Source: Tremella fuciformis
Lineage: Eukaryota; Basidiomycota; Tremellomycetes; Tremellales; Tremellaceae
Direction: 5' to 3'
Assembly (NCBI GenBank): GCA_032768795.1
Contig: CP136496.1
Span: forward strand, 1,426,001-1,490,000
DNA length: 64,000 nucleotides
Below are positions 40,627 to 55,093 of the stretch, piece by piece. Under the pieces are notes generated by a model. That model was not told the DNA's origin. It was given only the letters and a program-made list of their open reading frames with translations, and made no database searches. The stretch's first letter is position 1, and the number at the start of each line of letters is the position of its first letter. The translations under genes and the position numbers were made by a program.

Positions 40627-42841
40627 ATGTCCACCAACCCCATCGCCGTCGCAGGCCCATCGCGCCTCTCCTCCGACCACCTGCACCGCGATGAAGAGCT
40701 CGGCCCCTTACCAGAAGTCTCGCGCCGCGCGTCCAAGCAGCTCGAACGGCTCGAGAACCAGCGCTCGCGCGAACTCGCCGCCCCGCTCCACCTCGCCCTC
40801 ACCCCCTCCGTCCCCGGCACCTCGCCCTCCCCCAGCCCCGCGGCGCACGCCGCGGACCAGTACAAGCCCCGACTGTACGTAGCGGCGCCGCTCGTCGCCG
40901 CGCACGGGTGGCTCTTCGGCTTTGACACGGGCTCGATCGGGCCCGTCACTGAGATGCCGACGTTCTACGGCCTGTCCGCCTCGCTGCAGGGCGTGGTGGT
41001 CGCCACCATCCTCTTCACCGCGCTCATCTTCTCCCTCGTCTCCGGCCCCCTGTCGGACCGATACTCCCGCGTGACGATCATGAGTGTGGGCGCGGCCATC
41101 TTTGCTCTGGGCTCGGTCGTCGCTGCGGCCTCGCAGGACCTAGGCATGTTTCTCGGTGGGAGGGCCATCACCGGGATTGGCGAAGGGCTGTTCTATAGTC
41201 CTGTCGGCGTGTGGCTCATCGAGTCTGCGCCGAAGGAGGTGTGTCTCCCCCTGAATTCAGTGACGAGGTCGTGGCTGACGCGTAGAAACGCGGCGAGATG
41301 GGCGGCATGCTCCAAGTTAGCATTGTGGTATGTCCTTCTTGATGGTCAACTGGGGGGCATCACTGAGAGCAGTGCGGCGTGGCCGCGGGGTACTTTTGCA
41401 CCTACGGCACCAGCTACATCGACTCGGCCTGGCAGTGGCGCATTCCCTACCTCTGCCAGGCGGCATACGCCTCGACCCTCTGCCTCATCGTCCGCGTGAG
41501 TTTCCCAAAACGCCCCTAGAGTGTCCAGGGCCGTGGCTGACTGCCAGACCCGCCTCGTGCCGGAATCCCCACGATGGCTGCTCTTGCGCTCCGACAAGCC
41601 CCACACCGCACTCACCATCGTCGAGGCGTTCGCGCTCAGCCCACAGACGGCAGAGCTAGAGAAAGCCGAGCTGGTCGAGCGGTGCGAGCGCGACCGGGCG
41701 GAGCGCGAGGCCCGCGAGGCCAACCGCCTTCGACACCGCTCGATCGGGGAGCGTATCGGCGTGGACGGATTTGCCGAGTGCTTCAATAAAGAGGAGAGCA
41801 AGCGATTCAAGACGCTTGTGGGCCTGGTAGATCATCCCTCTGCCGAAGCGATAGAGGCTGGGCTGATGTTAGTTTTTCATGGGTATCCAGCAGATGTCCG
41901 GCATCGACGCCGTCCTCTTCTATGCCCCGTCCATCTTCACTCAAGCCGGGCTCAACTCGCGACAGGGATCGTTCCTCGCCTCCGGCGTCTCGGGTATCGT
42001 TGGTGTTCTGTAGGTCTGCACATCAAACTTGAGGCAGTCGAGCTGATCGTGCGGGGCTTTGATTCCCGCTCAAGTATGGTTCATCGACAAAGTCGGCAGG
42101 CGGGTCCTGTGCGTCACTGGCGGAGCGGTACAGGGTGTCTGCCTGTGTGAGATCTCACGAGGTGGCTAGAGAGCTGGGCTGATTCGCAGTGATCATTGGT
42201 GGACTCTTCGCGAGTGGCGCCACTGGCCAGCACTCGGTCGTTTGGGCCGTCGCGGCGATGATATACATCTTCATGGCTGCGTGAGTGCCCAAATCCCAGT
42301 ACAGTCCGGCACGACAGGCAGCAAGCTGATGGCAGTTTCCAAATGACATGGTCGCCCGTGCTCAAGACGTACTGCACTGAGATTCAGCCCAACTCGACCC
42401 GCTCCAACGTCGCCGCCATGGCGCAGTGCGTCAGTAAGTCGTCTCGGTCCTGTCTCCGCTCTCTATGACGACCTGGACACTCACAGTAGACTGGGTTGTA
42501 AACATCTTCATTGCACTCGCCACACCGCCATTCCTCGATGCGTCCCCCAGCGGCCCCTTCTTCCTCTTCGGTGCCTGCTGCTGTGAGCTCTTTCGGCGCC
42601 TATATGCCGAGGGCAGAGGCTGACGATAGTGATTGGCGCAGCGGCCGGACTGCTCATGCCCGAGACGAAGGGCCTCAGCATCCAGTCCATCGACGCGGCG
42701 TGGGAGGAGACCACGCACAGGAACCGTGCGCGCATGCAGCAAGCCCGGCGGCTCGCCAGTAGGACCTTCGAGTCCAAGGGGCACAGCTCGCAGGTCATGT
42801 TCCGCATGACTTCGCTGCATGCCGCGCAGCGCGCTGCGTAG
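40627..42841 (+). CDS. MFS sugar transporter
   Basis: Twelve-helix sugar porter, probably proton symport. The ATG at 40627 (MSTNPIAVAGPSRLSSDHL) gives an unusually long cytosolic N-terminus of about 85 residues; an in-frame ATG at 40513 is less likely. Visible motifs: AHGWLFGFDTGSIGPV (helix 1), GPLSDRYSRVTIM (loop 2-3), GRAITGIGEGLFYSPVGVWL, TRLVPESPRWLLLRSD (PESPR), GIQQMSGIDAVLFYAPSIFT (sugar-binding helix 7), WFIDKVGRR, MTWSPVLKTYCTEIQPNSTR and MPETKGLSIQSIDAAWEE. The usual P[VI]PWxYxAEI of helix 10 is replaced by SPVLKTYCTEI. At least seven short introns. Substrate cannot be told. Convergent with the Myb gene. Confidence 0.9.
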
Positions 42842-42990
42842 ACCCACCCCAAATCTCGACTACAGCATGACAAGAACGATTATACATGTGCGCGCCAACA
42901 ACACTAACTATAGTAGATAGACGTAATGCTAGGTATCCGTTGAGTCATGATTAGACTATGTACAACGTCCGGCTCTGGCTTCCGCCTCTC

Positions 42991-45041
42991 CTACTCGTCC
43001 TCGTCCTCCTCGTCGCTCGAGAGAAACTCTTTCGACGGGTATGCTTTCTTCTTCGCCTCGATCTCCTGCTGTTTCTCGACCTTCCGCTTCTCCTTCTCGG
43101 CCTTCTTCTCTCTTTTCTCCACCGCCTTGGCCTTCTTCGCGTGCACTTCTCGTGCCAAGAGCGCGGCTTTCTTGCGCCGTTTCTCCACCAGGCGTTCGAC
43201 GTGCGCGTCGGCGCGCTCGAGAAGTTCTGCCCGTCAGGCCACTCCAATCAACGATGTGCAGACTGACCTGGCCACGCCAGGGTACCGTGCGGGTCGACAG
43301 AGCGCTTCATCCTCAGCCATACCTGATACACCTGGCTCGTCGAGAACCCCGCCAAACCGCCCGTGTTGAGTCGCGCAAACGTAATGTCGCGCTCGTGCTC
43401 GACGCCAAAACCCTTCAGCCTGATGATCAGCCAAAACCCCACGGACAGGCAGCTCGCCGCTCGAGTCCTGACTCACATGTCCACAAGGATCCGCTTGTGC
43501 TTCGTCTTGAAGCCCCGCTTGGGTTTGTCCGCCACGCGCAAGGGCCGGATCTCGCCCTGCCACTTCTTGCGACAAGACGTGCTGGAGCGTTTCCCGCCCA
43601 TCATCTTCGCAACGACCTCCCATGGCGCCTCGTACGACATGGCGTCCTGCCCCAGCGCCTCGTTGGCCCTTTTGATGCTTTCCACGAGCGACTCGACCTC
43701 TTCGGGCGACCAAAAGCCTGACGTTCGATCGTCTTTGCCGGCCAGCTGTTTCTGCCATCGGTCGCGACAGTCTGTATCGGTGCGCTCGACCACCGCTGCG
43801 ATCTTGCGCCACTGCTGTGGATGCACGTCGTACGCCCTTGAGCGTCAGCTGCGACTTCGCAAGCGAGGGACCTCGACAGGTTACATCCGCAGCTTCTGGT
43901 CCTCTGCCTCGGTCCAGGCTCCCTTGTGCCCGTCGGGGTTGAACATCCGCATGGCGGCGTCTCTGACGTATTTTACCGGTCGCCCTGGTAGGTTGGCGGC
44001 TGGTATGAGCGAGACAGTCCTCCCGCTCATGGGTTACGTACCGGTGTCTGGCCAGAATCTGCCGTAGTTGGTGCGCTCGCTGGCCCTTCCTTTGGCAAAA
44101 ATAATGTCGACGAGCTCGTCTTGACTCAATCGATTCAGCTGGATCTCAGCTCCCCCATAACCCCAAGTGGACACATGATTTACGCGCTTGAAATCCTCAA
44201 AGTGTTGTCGGATGGCCGACTTTTCTGTCTCAGTAAAAGGCCCAGTCTTGTAGTTGATGACTGCAAATTAGCATTCAGGCCAGAGACCACCCCTTGACTC
44301 ACTGCCAGCATCTTTGAGCCTGCGCAGCTCTGCTGGGTCAATCCACCGTTCGGAGAGGAAACCGTTGAGCCCTTTGGGCGTCGAGACTCTAGCTCGAATC
44401 GTCTCGTCGTCCATCTTGGGCTGTCTCTGCACCGGCGCTCGCTTGGAGGACTTGGACCCGCTTGAGTAGCGTTGTGATGGGGGGACCGGGACAGGGCGAG
44501 AGGAGGTTCTGGGTTCTGCACTTGCGGGCTGATCTTTATCCCCAGTTTCCGGTCTGCGTTTCTTCTTCGCTGGCTCGGAGGTGCTCGCCTGGGGCTCCGA
44601 TGCGACATCGCCGTCTGCTACGTCTTTGCGCTTCTTCTTGGCTGGCTGAGCCGCAGAGGCCTGAGAAGTTGGTGGAAGCTCGCCATCCGCACCCTCTTTG
44701 CGCTTATTCTTCCGCTTCTCATTCCCAGCTACATCGTTTGCCGCATGTGCGGCACTTGCAGTCGCATCCGTAGAAGTGTCCGCTTTCTTGGACGAGCTAC
44801 TTGGCGCCGAGACGCCCGCAGCAAAAGAGGCCTCTTTTGCAGCCTTCTTCGCCTTCTTCTCGGCCTTTCTCGCTGCTTTGGCCGCTCTTCGGCTCTCCTC
44901 GTCCATGTCCGCGGGTGTAGAGGTCGAAGGGCCAGCTTGCAACGACGAGCTGGCGGCCCTTCCGGCAGCATCTTTCGATCGAGGAGTCGAGCCTAGCCAT
45001 TTCTGAGCGGCGTCAAGCGCACCGCTCAACAGCCCCTCCAT
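42991..45041 (-). CDS. REB1/RTF1-like Myb DNA-binding protein (RNA polymerase I termination factor type)
   Basis: ATG at 45041 (MEGLLSGALDAAQKWLG). The first 230 residues are disordered with many KKKRK/KKKRR clusters (nuclear targeting). Then RVSTPKGLNGFLSERWID, TGPFTETEKSAIRQHFEDFK, LPGRPVKYVRDAAMRMFNP, HKGAWTEAEDQKLRM and HPQQWRKIAAVVERTDTDCR DRWQ, FWSPEEVESLVESIKRANEA and APWEVVAKMMGGKRSSTSCR KKWQ: consecutive Myb/SANT repeats spaced as in Reb1, Rtf1 and TTF1, which bind rDNA terminators and block forks. The C-terminus is a Lys/Glu coiled coil ending SSDEEDEDE, stop 42991. Four or more introns. Whether it acts on rDNA or on general promoters cannot be told. Divergent from the PPR gene by 154 bp. 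Confidence 0.82.
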
Positions 45042-45195
45042 ATCGGGAGCTCTTCTGTCCCCAAGACGGTCTTGATCTGATACCAAGTTGCTTCACGCGA
45101 CTAGCGAGACGGGAAATTTTGCTTCCGCTCGGACCACCTCCACACTCTTTTTCCGGGCTTGAGGATGTCGTTTTGGCTGTCGTCTTCAACAAGGC
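45042..45195. promoter_or_regulatory. 154-bp divergent promoter, Myb factor / PPR protein
   Basis: Shortest start-to-start spacing in the window; both genes must share control sequences here or inside each other's leaders. No motif recognised with confidence. Confidence 0.4.
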
Positions 45196-46908
45196 ATGGA
45201 GGCTGCACGTCGCCTCCCGCCCCTTGTGGTGGAGAGGATTCAGTCATACTTGCCTACTGCTTCCTTCCGAGCTACCCCATCGCCCCCTCGGGCGAGTAAC
45301 GCGGTTGTTCGGTCACTGCACAAGGTCCCTCTCCCGACGGCCATCACTACCCCTGGCGGCAGTACCAGTGCAGCGACCCGCCAGAGCTCGTTCTACACCA
45401 TACGTCGGAAACTCGCCGCGCCTTGTCTTACGCCCAAAGGCTCTAAGAAGCTGTACGAACAAGCATGCCAGCTATTGGACGCCCGCGACTCGGAGTCAAA
45501 GGCTCGTCTCTACCACCGCCTCATCCACGCTTTTGCCAGGGCCCCGAATGGCTCAGCCGAAGCGCGGCAGCTGTTCGACCGGCAGCTCGGCGAGGGTGTA
45601 CCGATCTTGAATGAGACGGTCCAGGTCGTGCTGGACCTTATGGCGGACAGCAAGCAACTTCTCTTGCCGGTCATACGGGATATCCTCCCGCGCCTGCCGG
45701 AAGACTTCGACGCTCATCTCCTCACAACCTTCGTTCGAGCCATGATACACGAGGCGGGTGCGACGCCGGTGGAAGTGGAACAGACCATCAAAGCGTGTTA
45801 TGCACTCAAAGGTCAGGCGGAACAGGACTGGCCGTGGCCAATGTGGGATCTTCTCATTGATGCGCACCGGGCCAAGGGCGATTTTCGAGGGGCCATGGGC
45901 GTCCTCAAGCGCTTCAAGGCAACGGTCGGACCCCAGTTTCGCCTCAAAGCCAAGCAGGAGGATGGCGCGCGAGATACTGAGCTCTGGGTCCAGGACTGGC
46001 GAGAGCTGGCGAGCAAGCCTTATATCTCTGTACTGCATCTGTGGGCAACATCGAGACATCGCCGTTCGCATCGCGGGTCTGCTATACCCAGCGCCTTGGC
46101 GACCGATCTGGCGACCATGCTAGGTGGAAGGGAGATGATGACCTTGGGATTCTTGAACGCATGGATGAATGCCGAGAGAATAGCGGGCAACCTCCGGCGC
46201 GCCAGAGAAGTCTGGGCCATTGTACAGGAGCCGCATGTCGAGGCTACCGCCCTACCCTCATCGGGCTCTTCCAGACGGCGCCGTGCGCCTGACGAGCACT
46301 CGTGGATCACATATTTCAAGCTGCTCAAGACGTCATGCTCGACTCCAACACAAATACAGGCCGCCCTCACACAGTTGCTCTCTCAGCGACCGCCCGTCCC
46401 GATCGATGCCCGGCTTGTCGAGTCAATCCTCTCAGCAGTCGCGGCCTCAGGAGACTTGCCCCTACTTGTGTCTGTCCTCAGTCTGGCAGACAAGAAACGG
46501 GCATTCTCGAGGCGATGCGTCGATATCGTCTGCGCTGCCCTCGTTCGGAAATGGCGCACGACATCGCTGTCCAAGCTGTTTGGGCCTCGGAAGCGCGCGA
46601 TTGTCGAAGGCCCAATTGCGACTTGGGAATGGGAGGCGGTGAGCAGGGAGCTCATGGATACTATTTGCGACGAGACATCATTGAGACTGTCGGACGATAT
46701 CGGGCTCCCGCTCGCAATGCCTGTAGCGACTCTGGTCGATGCCGAGCTGGCCAGTGCGGACAAGCCCCAGACTGTGGTCGTCACGCGCAGCTTCGATACG
46801 ACAGAAAGGAACGACCTGGCCCTCAAGCTGCTGCCGGCGGTCATGCGCTTGGTGCGGCGGGTGGTCCAGGTCGAGGAGGGTATGAAAGACACCGATCGAG
46901 CAATGTAG
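45196..46908 (+). CDS. PPR-like mitochondrial protein, single exon
   Basis: 570 residues with no intron, rare in this window. The first 80 residues are rich in Arg, Ser, Thr and Ala with no acidic run, compatible with a mitochondrial presequence. Then repeated helical pairs of about 35 residues: LYHRLIHAFARAPNGSAEAR, LNETVQVVLDLMADSKQLLL, HLLTTFVRAMIHEAGATPVE, MWDLLIDAHRAKGDFRGAMG, LGFLNAWMNAERIAGNLRRA REVW, SWITYFKLLKTSCSTPTQIQ, LVESILSAVAASGDLPLLVS. The spacing and the [LM]..A......A..[VL] pattern suggest degenerate pentatricopeptide repeats, so a role in mitochondrial RNA or translation is likely by analogy. No specific member recognised. Convergent with CreC. Confidence 0.7.
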   Translation: MEAARRLPPLVVERIQSYLPTASFRATPSPPRASNAVVRSLHKVPLPTAITTPGGSTSAATRQSSFYTIRRKLAAPCLTPKGSKKLYEQACQLLDARDSESKARLYHRLIHAFARAPNGSAEARQLFDRQLGEGVPILNETVQVVLDLMADSKQLLLPVIRDILPRLPEDFDAHLLTTFVRAMIHEAGATPVEVEQTIKACYALKGQAEQDWPWPMWDLLIDAHRAKGDFRGAMGVLKRFKATVGPQFRLKAKQEDGARDTELWVQDWRELASKPYISVLHLWATSRHRRSHRGSAIPSALATDLATMLGGREMMTLGFLNAWMNAERIAGNLRRAREVWAIVQEPHVEATALPSSGSSRRRRAPDEHSWITYFKLLKTSCSTPTQIQAALTQLLSQRPPVPIDARLVESILSAVAASGDLPLLVSVLSLADKKRAFSRRCVDIVCAALVRKWRTTSLSKLFGPRKRAIVEGPIATWEWEAVSRELMDTICDETSLRLSDDIGLPLAMPVATLVDAELASADKPQTVVVTRSFDTTERNDLALKLLPAVMRLVRRVVQVEEGMKDTDRAM

Positions 46909-47131
46909 CAACAGGTCCTCATCAGTACTCGTCGTTGTATCTCTTCATCATGCCTCTTGTGCCACAAAATGCGTCCAGCTTGATCCGACTTGCCTTGATC
47001 GGAGACGGGAGATTGCGGCTCATAACATATGCATGAGGTCAAAAGGACAAGAGAGAAGAACCAGGCGGTATGCAGACAACTTTTCGACCCCGACAAGCGT
47101 CAACCCCGACGACACCCAAGACTCATTCTGT

Positions 47132-49371
47132 TCAAGCCAAAATTGCCGTATCCCTTTCCATCCTGGGACTGCGCAACTCCTTCCCCATGCCCGCTGGGGA
47201 CTTTTGTGCGCTACGCGCGTTGTTTTGTTGTCGCGGCGGCTTCTGCCAGAACTTGAGAACGGCCGCACGCGAGATGGTGACGATGTTCGTCGACGAGAAG
47301 TGCACCGAGTCCAGCGGCGTGCCCTCGATGATACGCGACTGAGAGTTAGCAGGAGCTCGCACACGTGGAGCGCAGCTGACCAAGATTGGCTGCAAGAGCG
47401 CCACTTCGCTGCGTGGTGGTGCGGGGTGGTACCGCCCTCCTCCGCCAACGCTGTCCTCGCCGGAAGCATGACGCGGGGCTGTGCCGTTGAGCGAGAGTGT
47501 CGAAGCTCCCGCCAGGCGGTGATGCGAGGCATTGGAGTGATGATGTCTCGGCCGGTGGAGTGATGCGGCGGAGAAGTCCCACTGCGAGTCAGTGTGACGG
47601 TTTGTACGTACGAAAGGAGGACAAACCAGGATGAGCTTCCCGTCCTCGCCCACACTTCCCAGCCTGTAGCCTCTGCCTTCACCCCTAGTGACGTCGAACG
47701 CGATACCCGTGACAAACGCCGAGTGGCCCTGACAACGTGCGACTATGCGGACTTCGCGCGACGAGAAGATGGTGATGAGGTCGTCTTTGCCGCCGACCGC
47801 AATGAAACGGGAGTCTGGTGACCAGCACACCTGCCCATCAGTGTTGTACTTGTGTAGATGAAGGTGTGACGGACGCAAGTCAGGCCGCTGAAGTAACCGG
47901 CAAAGGTATCCGTGAGCTGTTCCTCGTTGACATTAATCAAGCGCATCATGCCATCATCAGACACGACAGAAAGTAGCTTCCCATCAGGAGAATACGCAAA
48001 GCCTATCATTAGTTTCACGAACAATGGCGTGAGAGGTGACTCACCAGTAATGTTCCGCTTGCCGAGTTTCCACACTGCAGTTGGATTCTTAGCTGCCCAT
48101 GGGCTTCTATCCTTCTCTTTGCCCTTCTCGAGTGGCTGATCAAAGTCTTCGTTCTTCCAGATGATCAACTGATCTCGGAACTCGTCATCTGTGCTGCCTC
48201 TCCCGCTCCCCTTCAGGGACCCCTTGCCCGACCCACTGACCGATCCTCCGGCGTCACCGTCCGTAGCTGACGCGAAGAACTTGTCCCATGGAACATTGCT
48301 GCTGGTGGCGGATGACATGGGATCTTCCGCGAATAGGTTGAACTGCATGATGACGCCGTCCGCAAAAATGGCAGTAAAGTGCTGCGCCTGCCTCGGGTCG
48401 AAATGTACCGATCGGACCGCGGAGTTGTTGAGCAGACCCGCTTTGTTGATCCGCGTGTAGCGTCCGAGAATAAAGTCGAGCCAGACCAGATCGCCGGAGG
48501 CAAAGCCGACGACGATGTCGAGTCTGTCGGAGCTGGCGGTGAGGTGCGAGACAGTGTGGCATGTGGGCACCTGAGAGAAGGTGACCCTGGCGAGGGGATC
48601 CCGCACTCGTCCGCCTTCTTCACCCCAGCCAAACGTCCGGCCGATGTTCCAGAACCCCCATCGGACCGTCTCACCACCTGCTCGACCACGCTCCGCCATG
48701 ATCTTTGGCAGAGCCTCGAGAGATTGCAGGCGAGTGACGAAGATGGAAGAGCTGGATCGGAGGTTGTTCTTCGGTCGGGGAAGGGCCGACAGGCTGGCCG
48801 ACTTTACCCATTGCGCGCGCTGTTTGACGGGTATGGCGCTGATGGGGATCTGCATGGGCGGCGGCATGGGCGGGTCAGACGACGGCGAAGATGTGTCACT
48901 CGTCTCGCTCGGCTCGTAACCATCTGGCGCGGCGCCAGTGAGCGCGCCAGCCGGTCGCTCAGCTACAGGCTTGTCCTTGTCCTTGCCGAGCCATCCTGTG
49001 AGGGCACTCCTGTCCCCAGCCGTCTTCGGCGGGAAGTAGACGTTGACCCAAGTCATCTTCATGGGATTGACGGGATGTGAGACACCGTTCACAATGGTCG
49101 AGCCGAACGTCGCGGCGGTCTGGCCCTGCCCCGGTGCCGGCAGTCCCGTGATGGGCGAGATGGTCGGCTGATTGAGCATCGCGGCGGTCTGCTGTATACC
49201 GGACTGGCCGGCATTGGGGAAGATGCTGTCGTTGCGCGTGAACGAGCCCTCTGGAGCGTGCAGCACGTCGGGCAGGTCGGGCAGGGGGACGAGGGGGACT
49301 GCGGGGACGACCGGTTTTGGCGGGGGTGGGCGTGGCAGGAACGACGCCGCCGGTGGGAGGTAGACTTCCAT
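47132..49371 (-). CDS. creC: WD40 protein CreC (catabolite repression; WDR20/Dmr-N9 type)
   Basis: CreC binds and stabilises the deubiquitinase CreB, which acts in carbon catabolite repression; WDR20 is the animal equivalent with USP12/46. ATG at 49371 gives a Pro-rich start, then NAGQSGIQQTAAMLNQPTIS, GQTAATFGSTIVNGVSHPVN, MKMTWVNVYFPPK. Later SSSSIFVTRLQSLEALPKIM and GFWNIGRTFGW, then WD repeats: LDIVVGFASGDLVWLDFILG, VRSVHFDPRQAQHFTAIFAD GVIM, FAYSPDGKLLSVVSDDGMMR, VCWSPDSRFIAVGGKDDLIT, CQGHSAFVTGIAFDV and YRLGSVGEDGKLILWDFS. The order matches CreC. Four introns near the 3' end, stop 47132. Regulatory fit with SCH9, RIC8 and sugar transporter nearby is likely coincidental. Confidence 0.88.
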
Positions 49372-49991
49372 GCTTGCGAGCGAGTCGATAGGCTACGAGG
49401 GGGTGTGAAGAAGGTAGGGTGAGGGACTATGCGGCGATCGTGGGGGCCACTGACATAGCATATGACAGAGAGAGAGGAAGAAGAGAGAGAAGAGCCGGCC
49501 GGGGTCGGGACCCCCGGGGTTGGGGTGGGGTGGGGTTGTGGACCGGACCCCTTACGGACCAGTGCTCCGGAATAGCAACGCCGAGAACTCTGTCTGTCAG
49601 AGATGCAGTCATCGCTCCTTGAGCTTCTTCAAGGGATGTCTCGACCACCATTAATGGCAGTGAGACGCTACGTACTGCCGAGAACGGCACGTCCTTTGCT
49701 CTGAGCCCCACCCGAGTGCCTGTGCTCGCTGTCGGGATTCAAGGGGGAAGGGGGAGGGACAGGCGTTGGTTGAAGCTCTACGGCTTGGTCCTTTACAAAC
49801 CACACTGAAAGGATATCGATGTTTTCTGGGCGCTTCCTCTACCTTCTGCTCTCATCTACATCTCACAAGCCGTCTGACCAGGCCTTTCGCCTTGCCGCTG
49901 CATACTTACCTGCCCCTCGCATCGCTCGCTCACTCGAAACTCTCGGCGGTCCTCTTCATCCTGGCAAGCTCAGCAAGGCTCAGTCTGCGTG
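49372..49991. promoter_or_regulatory. Divergent region between creC and the DUF6699-like gene
   Basis: 620 bp, with a GGGGTTGGGGTGGGGTGGGG stretch at about 49518-49537 just upstream of creC and a C/T-rich stretch at 49850-49930. No gene seen. Confidence 0.35.
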
Positions 49992-50996
49992 ATGGCCCTC
50001 ATCCCAACGGGGAACCCCCGTGATGCCGGCAAGTCGACGCCTAGGGAGCCCGTCGCCCGGCGCTGACCTCCAGCCATCAACATTGGGCCATTCAAACCCT
50101 CGTCAATCCATTCTCCCTCGCAACACCGAGGTACTGACGGACCAGACGCCCCGGCTATGGACCCGTCCTCTCGTATCTACAAGCCGCGCAGCTCGACACG
50201 CCACTCAAGATCCACCCGCTGCTCAATCTGAGAACGTGGGACCCGAAACCTTACGGGAAATATCTGGCGTGGAATACTATCGAGCATCCGATGTTTGCGG
50301 CCATCTGGGTCGACTATGACGATACGGAGACGGAATGTGGGCCATATCTTGAAGCTGGAGAACGACCTGGCTGAATCTCAGGGATCAAGGAGCGCGGTCA
50401 ACCCGCTACCAGTCCGATAGTGGAAGAGTTGAATCTGGGACATATCGAAACTGGGTGGTCGGTACGGGTGCGGAATCGTATGGGTATCACCTGGTCAGTC
50501 CGCGCAGCTTCCAACTAGAGTACACTGACGTATTAGCGAGGACGTGTTATTCGCAATGTGAGCTGCGTGATCTCCGGTGTGGTGCAGCTGATGGCAGATA
50601 CGACTTTTTCGCCTCTCCACGTGAGTACCACTCAGTACGTCGCTTCCTCTCGCTGACAGTCAGTTTACGTGGACGAACTTGGTGAGATGCACCCGAGAGC
50701 AGTCAGGATCATGGAGCAGCAGTAGTGAGTCGCTTGGGGCGGCCATTTCTTCAGTGATGCGGCTGATGGCAGCTTTGAGAAACGGCGGATGGGGTTCTTC
50801 GACCTGATGGAGGGGTATCGCAAGTCGGACGCTTTGCTAGGACAGACGTACTTTGATGGGCTGCACAATGATCCAGAAAGCGTGCAGCGGCTCAAGAACA
50901 GTAAGTCCTCTATGTTGTGGCAGAAGGTCGTCTGACCATACAGAGTTCAACTTTCACAGCTCGAACCTATTGCTGCTCAGATTGGGCAACTGCTGA
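49992..50996 (+). CDS. Exon-rich protein resembling the DUF6699 family
   Basis: Found only by joining nine short exons, all with GT..AG introns and CTGA-type branch sites; two are tiny (50537-50557, 21 nt; 50598-50620, 23 nt). Reading from ATG 49992: MALIPTGNPPINIGPFKPSR, PVLSYLQAAQLDTPLKIHPL, WDPKPYGKYLAWNTIEHPMF, EELNLGHIETGWSVRVRNRM, GITCEDVLFAIYDFFASPLY and GFFDLMEGYRKSDALLGQTY, ending RLGNC-stop at 50996. The order (short Pro-rich lead, conserved W, two beta-type blocks with h.GW.V.VRN..GIT.EDVL.AIY.F) fits basidiomycete DUF6699 proteins, whose function is unknown. Individual frames are all shorter than 80 codons, so automatic callers may miss it. Family assignment is from pattern memory, not a search. 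Confidence 0.7.
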
Positions 50997-51899
50997 GCAG
51001 ACTGTGGTCGCGACTGGGCGAGTGGCGGTGGACCGAGCACATGTTCGAATAGTCTTTCTTGGTTGGTGGACGAGGTCGTCCCCTTGTTGTGTCTTTGCCA
51101 ACGATAAAGTATCTATCTCTTCAATGCACCAAGCACTCTGTCACTGCTTGGCGCTGACTGATTGCCACACTCGGAAATGCCGAAACGTGATTGCCAGGGT
51201 GAGTTTGGCTTGCCGCCGGGATTAGTAGCAATGGTATTACCGGTCCAGGCCCTTGTCTCCCCCACAGCGCAGCGCCACCATTACTCGCTCACTGTACAGA
51301 CTGTACTACTCACCACCTGCCACCTCCTATCACTCCTTGTTCATACACCTTTGTCCCCCCTCTCGCGACGACACTCCCTCCCTACACCATCATACCTTTC
51401 GTGGTCCCATCATTCCTCCCCCTTGCCTCGCTTGTACAGATTTCCGCCGGTTCGAACGGGAGCCCATTTGGCCAAGCTCGGATTGGTCTCGGTGGCGCCA
51501 ACCTCGACCTTCCTTTCGGTATTTCCCCGGTCTCTCCCTCCTCCACGTGCGGTACATCCTCCCTCTCTCCTAGTCGCAAAGAGACCGAGACTGCTGGGCG
51601 CATCACATCATCTATCCCATACCAGCTGTCAACACATACACTGCGGCATTCCCACGGCGCGCTCCCGCTGCACGCTCTAGCTGATTGACCAAAGGAGCCA
51701 GGCAGACCTGGCGAGCGGCAATTCGGCGCGGCTTGGTCATCGTCGCACCATCCCCACACTCGCATCACCGGGATCCACAACCACAAGCCACGAGCCACAG
51801 CCGCAGGCCACAGGCCACAGGCCATCAGCGAAGCATCATGCTCAAAGGCGTCAAGGTGGGTCTCACAGACCTTTGTTGCCACACATCTCCCAAAGACCC
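50997..51899. other. Upstream region of SCH9 with imperfect short tandem repeats
   Basis: About 900 bp. A long C/T-rich region spans 51250-51660. At about 51777-51830 are imperfect 7-base tandem units of the type GCCACAG/GGCCACA directly before the candidate start codons. No gene seen; long pyrimidine leaders are common before regulated fungal genes. Confidence 0.4.
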
Positions 51900-54759
<2,860 letters not shown>

Positions 54760-55093
54760 GGTGGTCGTTCCGATTAACCTGGAAACGTCGTCCTCGATCG
54801 GTTTTGCGCGCACCGAGGGGTTTCACAGTAGCGCACAGCATAATCCGAACAAAGCCAAGTATAATACAGCACACTCATTATGGCTCAACCCAAGTCGGAT
54901 CAATTTTGTCATGCAATTCAACAATCAACATGAAGAACAGGACTCTTAGCACGTAACGAACAATCTGGACCGATGGCTGGCCGACTAGCCGGGATAGTCG
55001 CAATTAGGAAGCAATGACGGTGTATCCTTTTTCTTGGCATTGTACCATCAGACGCACAATGCACGGCGTGGCTCGTATCTCTCAATCGTATCA
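54760..55093. other. Convergent intergenic region after SCH9
   Basis: 334 bp between the stops of two convergent genes; contains an AT-rich segment (54830-54960). Nothing else seen. Confidence 0.35.

Noticed and set aside
42951..43369. Plus-strand Leu/Ser-rich frames (possible membrane protein)
   Set aside because: Antisense of the Lys/Glu-rich C-terminus of the Myb gene; Lys/Glu codons read as Leu/Phe/Ser on the other strand.
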